Assembly: GCA_026874595.1 (NCBI GenBank)
Contig: CM049316.1
Coordinates: 18,375,839-18,439,838 of the forward strand
Source: Sipunculus nudus
Lineage: Eukaryota > Annelida > Sipuncula > Golfingiida > Sipunculidae
Direction: 5' to 3'
DNA: 64,000 nt
Shown: positions 61,144 to 64,000 of the stretch, one piece after another
Layout of the letters: every line of letters begins with the position of its first letter
Position numbering within the stretch: the stretch's first letter is position 1
The notes under the pieces: generated by a model
The model's input: only the letters and a program-made list of their open reading frames with translations
Told to the model about the DNA's origin: nothing
Database searches by the model: none
Program-made: the position numbers and the translations under genes

Positions 61144-64000
61144 GCATGACATTAAAATATTTCACAAAGTAAGTCAATAGGACAAACTGTACAAAATGAC
61201 CACACAATGCTGGTAACACAGGGCTACACACCATCACAACGTATTCTGTACACCGTGCAGAAAAAGCGTAATGTCCTCACAACAGCATCAGGCCGCATCC
61301 CATTCACCGGAGGGGTGCTTTCAATTAAAATTAATAAGTACAGATCACAAAACATATCATCAGGCTACTTCCCTTCTGCGGAGCCGATTTCGGGTATTTA
61401 CGCGTTTCAAAGAAAACGGCCATACACAAAAATATGAGAATATAAAATTTCCAGCGGGATGACACGACTTGTTATACGATTCTTGCAGTGCTAATTAGAT
61501 AAATGATGTGTGCATAAGTACATTTCATGCGTAATAAATTCGGTATTCACACAGAAGTTACTAACAAGTTAAATTTGATTGTTTTGTAGGTTTCTATTTT
61601 TTTAATACAAACTTTATATGCACCAGTATTTAACATTTCATAACCCAGTGTGAACTACACTAGTTTGTTCAACATAACAATTTGTGACACATTAACATGC
61701 TGCCAACTGGATAAGTGGAAATACTTCCACAGTAAATTAAATCAAGGTCGTGAATATTGAGAGGGATTTTATTATATTGTACAATAACAATCCGTGATCT
61801 TTAAGTATGCGACTGATGATATGGTGCATTTTGTTGCTTTAATGAGACTTCATAGCTCCCTTGTACAGATTCATGCCCCCATATTACCCATTATGCACCT
61901 GTGAACTGTAACGTACATTGGTGAATTTCAAGTACCCACACTAGGATAGTTTGAGATCTTATCACTGTTCAACTTAGTTATAAATAATGTTATTATTAAA
62001 ACAACATTGTTTTGTGAGATTACTACAAGCTTTCGTCAAATACTTTGGTTTCTCCTGAAAAAATCACCAGATCTGTATATATCTCCTGCAGATCCAATCT
62101 TGTGGATTGGCAGATCCAGTGGATCCATGACTAGTATCCGTAACACTTGTGAGCCTTTGCAGAGGTACAATTATGCTCATGATTTACAAATCAATACAAA
62201 ATCACAACCAGTGTCTATGTGAATAATAGTGTGTATAAAATAAAAGTCTAAAAGCAATGTAAATTTGGGTGATAAGTCAATATGCAGACTATGAGCTCTA
62301 ACTAATCTTCACACACAAGTCATGAGCCACAACTCTCTTGTACATAATATTAGTCCCTATGATCAGCTAATACTTCATTACACAATATGCCAGCAACATT
62401 TGCACTTGCAAAATATATGCTCCATTCATTACATGAGGGAGCGATAAGCCACAGAGAATGGACAGGGCGCATGTTAAACATGAACCAACAATGAAATGAC
62501 AGTACTGTAGAAGCATTTGACAAACAAATTGTATGTAGTTACTTCAACTAGAGTCATAAAAATTAACATGAAACTTGTATTGAGTAGTCATTTACTAATC
62601 ATTACAACCATGTACATGAAAAAATAACTACTGCAAAATAGGAGAATATTTCATATGCAACCATGTTTATGAGGATTTCTATTTTTGCAAAAACCAAATT
62701 TTAATAATTTTTAAAATTAATAATACTTTTTGCCTAAAAATTTAATGAAATTTTCCTTGCAAAAAGGCCTGGCCTAGGACATTCATAAAAAGTACATGGT
62801 GCAATAAAGGCCTATATCAAGATAATTCATGAAACTTTATATGCCATAAAAATGTCTGCTTTTCAATTTGACACCCCCCTGTAATTTTCCATACTTTTTC
62901 TAGCACTGCATATAACTAAAATGACAAATAGTTGCCTTCTGGCTGAAAAATATAATTTAAATGCTGCAGGTTTTTCAATGTAAAAAGATTTCTCTACACA
63001 TCATAGTCAAGTTAAATGTGGAAAGAAAATGGATTAAATTATGCTTTGGATGGATATATTAATGAACTTAAGTTCTGGAGTATTAAACAAAATTTGATAA
63101 TTATGCCAAAATACTGGGTTTGCACAACACAAGAAAATAATATACAAGCAAAAGTTTATAGAGATTATTTGCCTTGGGTAAACATGAAGTTTTCACATAT
63201 ATCATCTCATTAAAACCTCGGCAACAAGCAGTATACAAAACATGCTGATAAATGCACTAGTCTTAAAACAGAACTCAAATGAGCCTTCAATTTGGGCCAT
63301 GAATATTTATGTACAAAAATTACCCTAAAGAATGTAATAAATCTGTATTACATCACATATGCTAAAAATACAGACTTCACATAAAAAAGGCAGTGATTAC
63401 AATGTAACAAAGCTACAACAGAGCACTATATGCTCACTGTGATATCCTGGTTGTAATATCTGGGCCTTATCAACCTTGCCCGCATCTTACATCAAATAGT
63501 ATTATATTCTTTATATATTGTCAACTATTTATCATATACTTAATTTAATTCATAAATAATGACATCAACTGTGCTTATGATCAAAAAGGCTTCTATTGCA
63601 GCTGGACTTGTTTCTTAGTACATACAAGTAAAGTTTAACCTGTCAGATGTCATCACTAAATAAACATACTCTGAGTAATTATCATGTCCCTAATCACTTC
63701 ACCAGGGGGCACTGTACAAATACTTTTAAACAAAAAAGATGAAAGTGTATTAAGATAAGCATTCACTCAAATGGGCCTCTGATCACAAAAACATAAATCC
63801 ATCAACAACAGTGTATGAAAATATGAGAACCTTTCTGAAAACACAAAGGTACTGTTTCACACTTTAGGCCAGAACAGGCTTAACATAGGGTATTGTCAAC
63901 CATAGTGTCTCTCAAATTTAAAATGTCCTCATCTTCCTTAAATATATCTACTTTAAATGTTGGATTCAAGTTATTACACTGTTTATTCCTTCCTTGAAAC

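Overview
This window is nuclear DNA from an animal, most likely a marine bivalve mollusc. It is AT-rich and carries spliced genes with GT-AG introns. Most of the sequence is non-coding repeat with bivalve-like traits: dispersed elements carrying ACGG-type microsatellites, 'GGTGGCGCCACC' tandem units and TTAA-flanked miniature elements. The taxon is an inference from repeat style and protein similarity. No rRNA, convincing tRNA, CRISPR array or bacterial-type operon was seen.

Two real protein genes can be assembled exon by exon, and both encode mitochondrial proteins. LYRM4 (ISD11, the LYR-motif partner of the cysteine desulfurase NFS1 in Fe-S cluster assembly) lies on the minus strand as three coding exons between 41794 and 35211. 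It predicts 91 aa. FARS2 (mitochondrial phenylalanyl-tRNA synthetase) lies on the plus strand as five coding exons between 45915 and 59752. It predicts 445 aa with class II motifs and a C-terminal FDX-ACB domain. The genes are divergent (head to head), as they are in the human genome, so this looks like an ancient conserved gene pair. An ETS/GABP-type site lies just upstream of the LYRM4 start.

Layout. 1-2660: cluster of repeat-element fragments. 4290-5375: two more element copies. 5515-6460: 77-bp minisatellite. 6900-14350: AT-rich, geneless, with a GAGTCC hexamer repeat (9110-9292), a palindromic AAAACCC array (10915-11215) and microsatellites. 14358-14813: miniature inverted-repeat element. 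16699-17565: likely solo LTR. 18720-23870: tandem GGCGCC array split by a 4-kb element (A). 25156-32003: two near-identical 3.2-kb elements (B, C). 35211-41794: LYRM4, with element D in its second intron and a TIR element in its first. 41795-45905: shared promoter and probable FARS2 5' region, with a decayed element and a miniature element. 45915-59752: FARS2. Its intron 1 holds element E and its 9.5-kb intron 3 holds a three-level nest (miniature element, interrupted by F, interrupted by G). 59753-64000: FARS2 3' flank with no recognisable gene.

The most distinctive non-genic content is the A-G element family. Each copy has a palindromic head, internal direct repeats, an ACGG microsatellite and a terminal hairpin ending in CTAA. 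Copies insert between A residues without a visible target duplication, which resembles Helentron/HINE ('pearl', DINE-1) elements.
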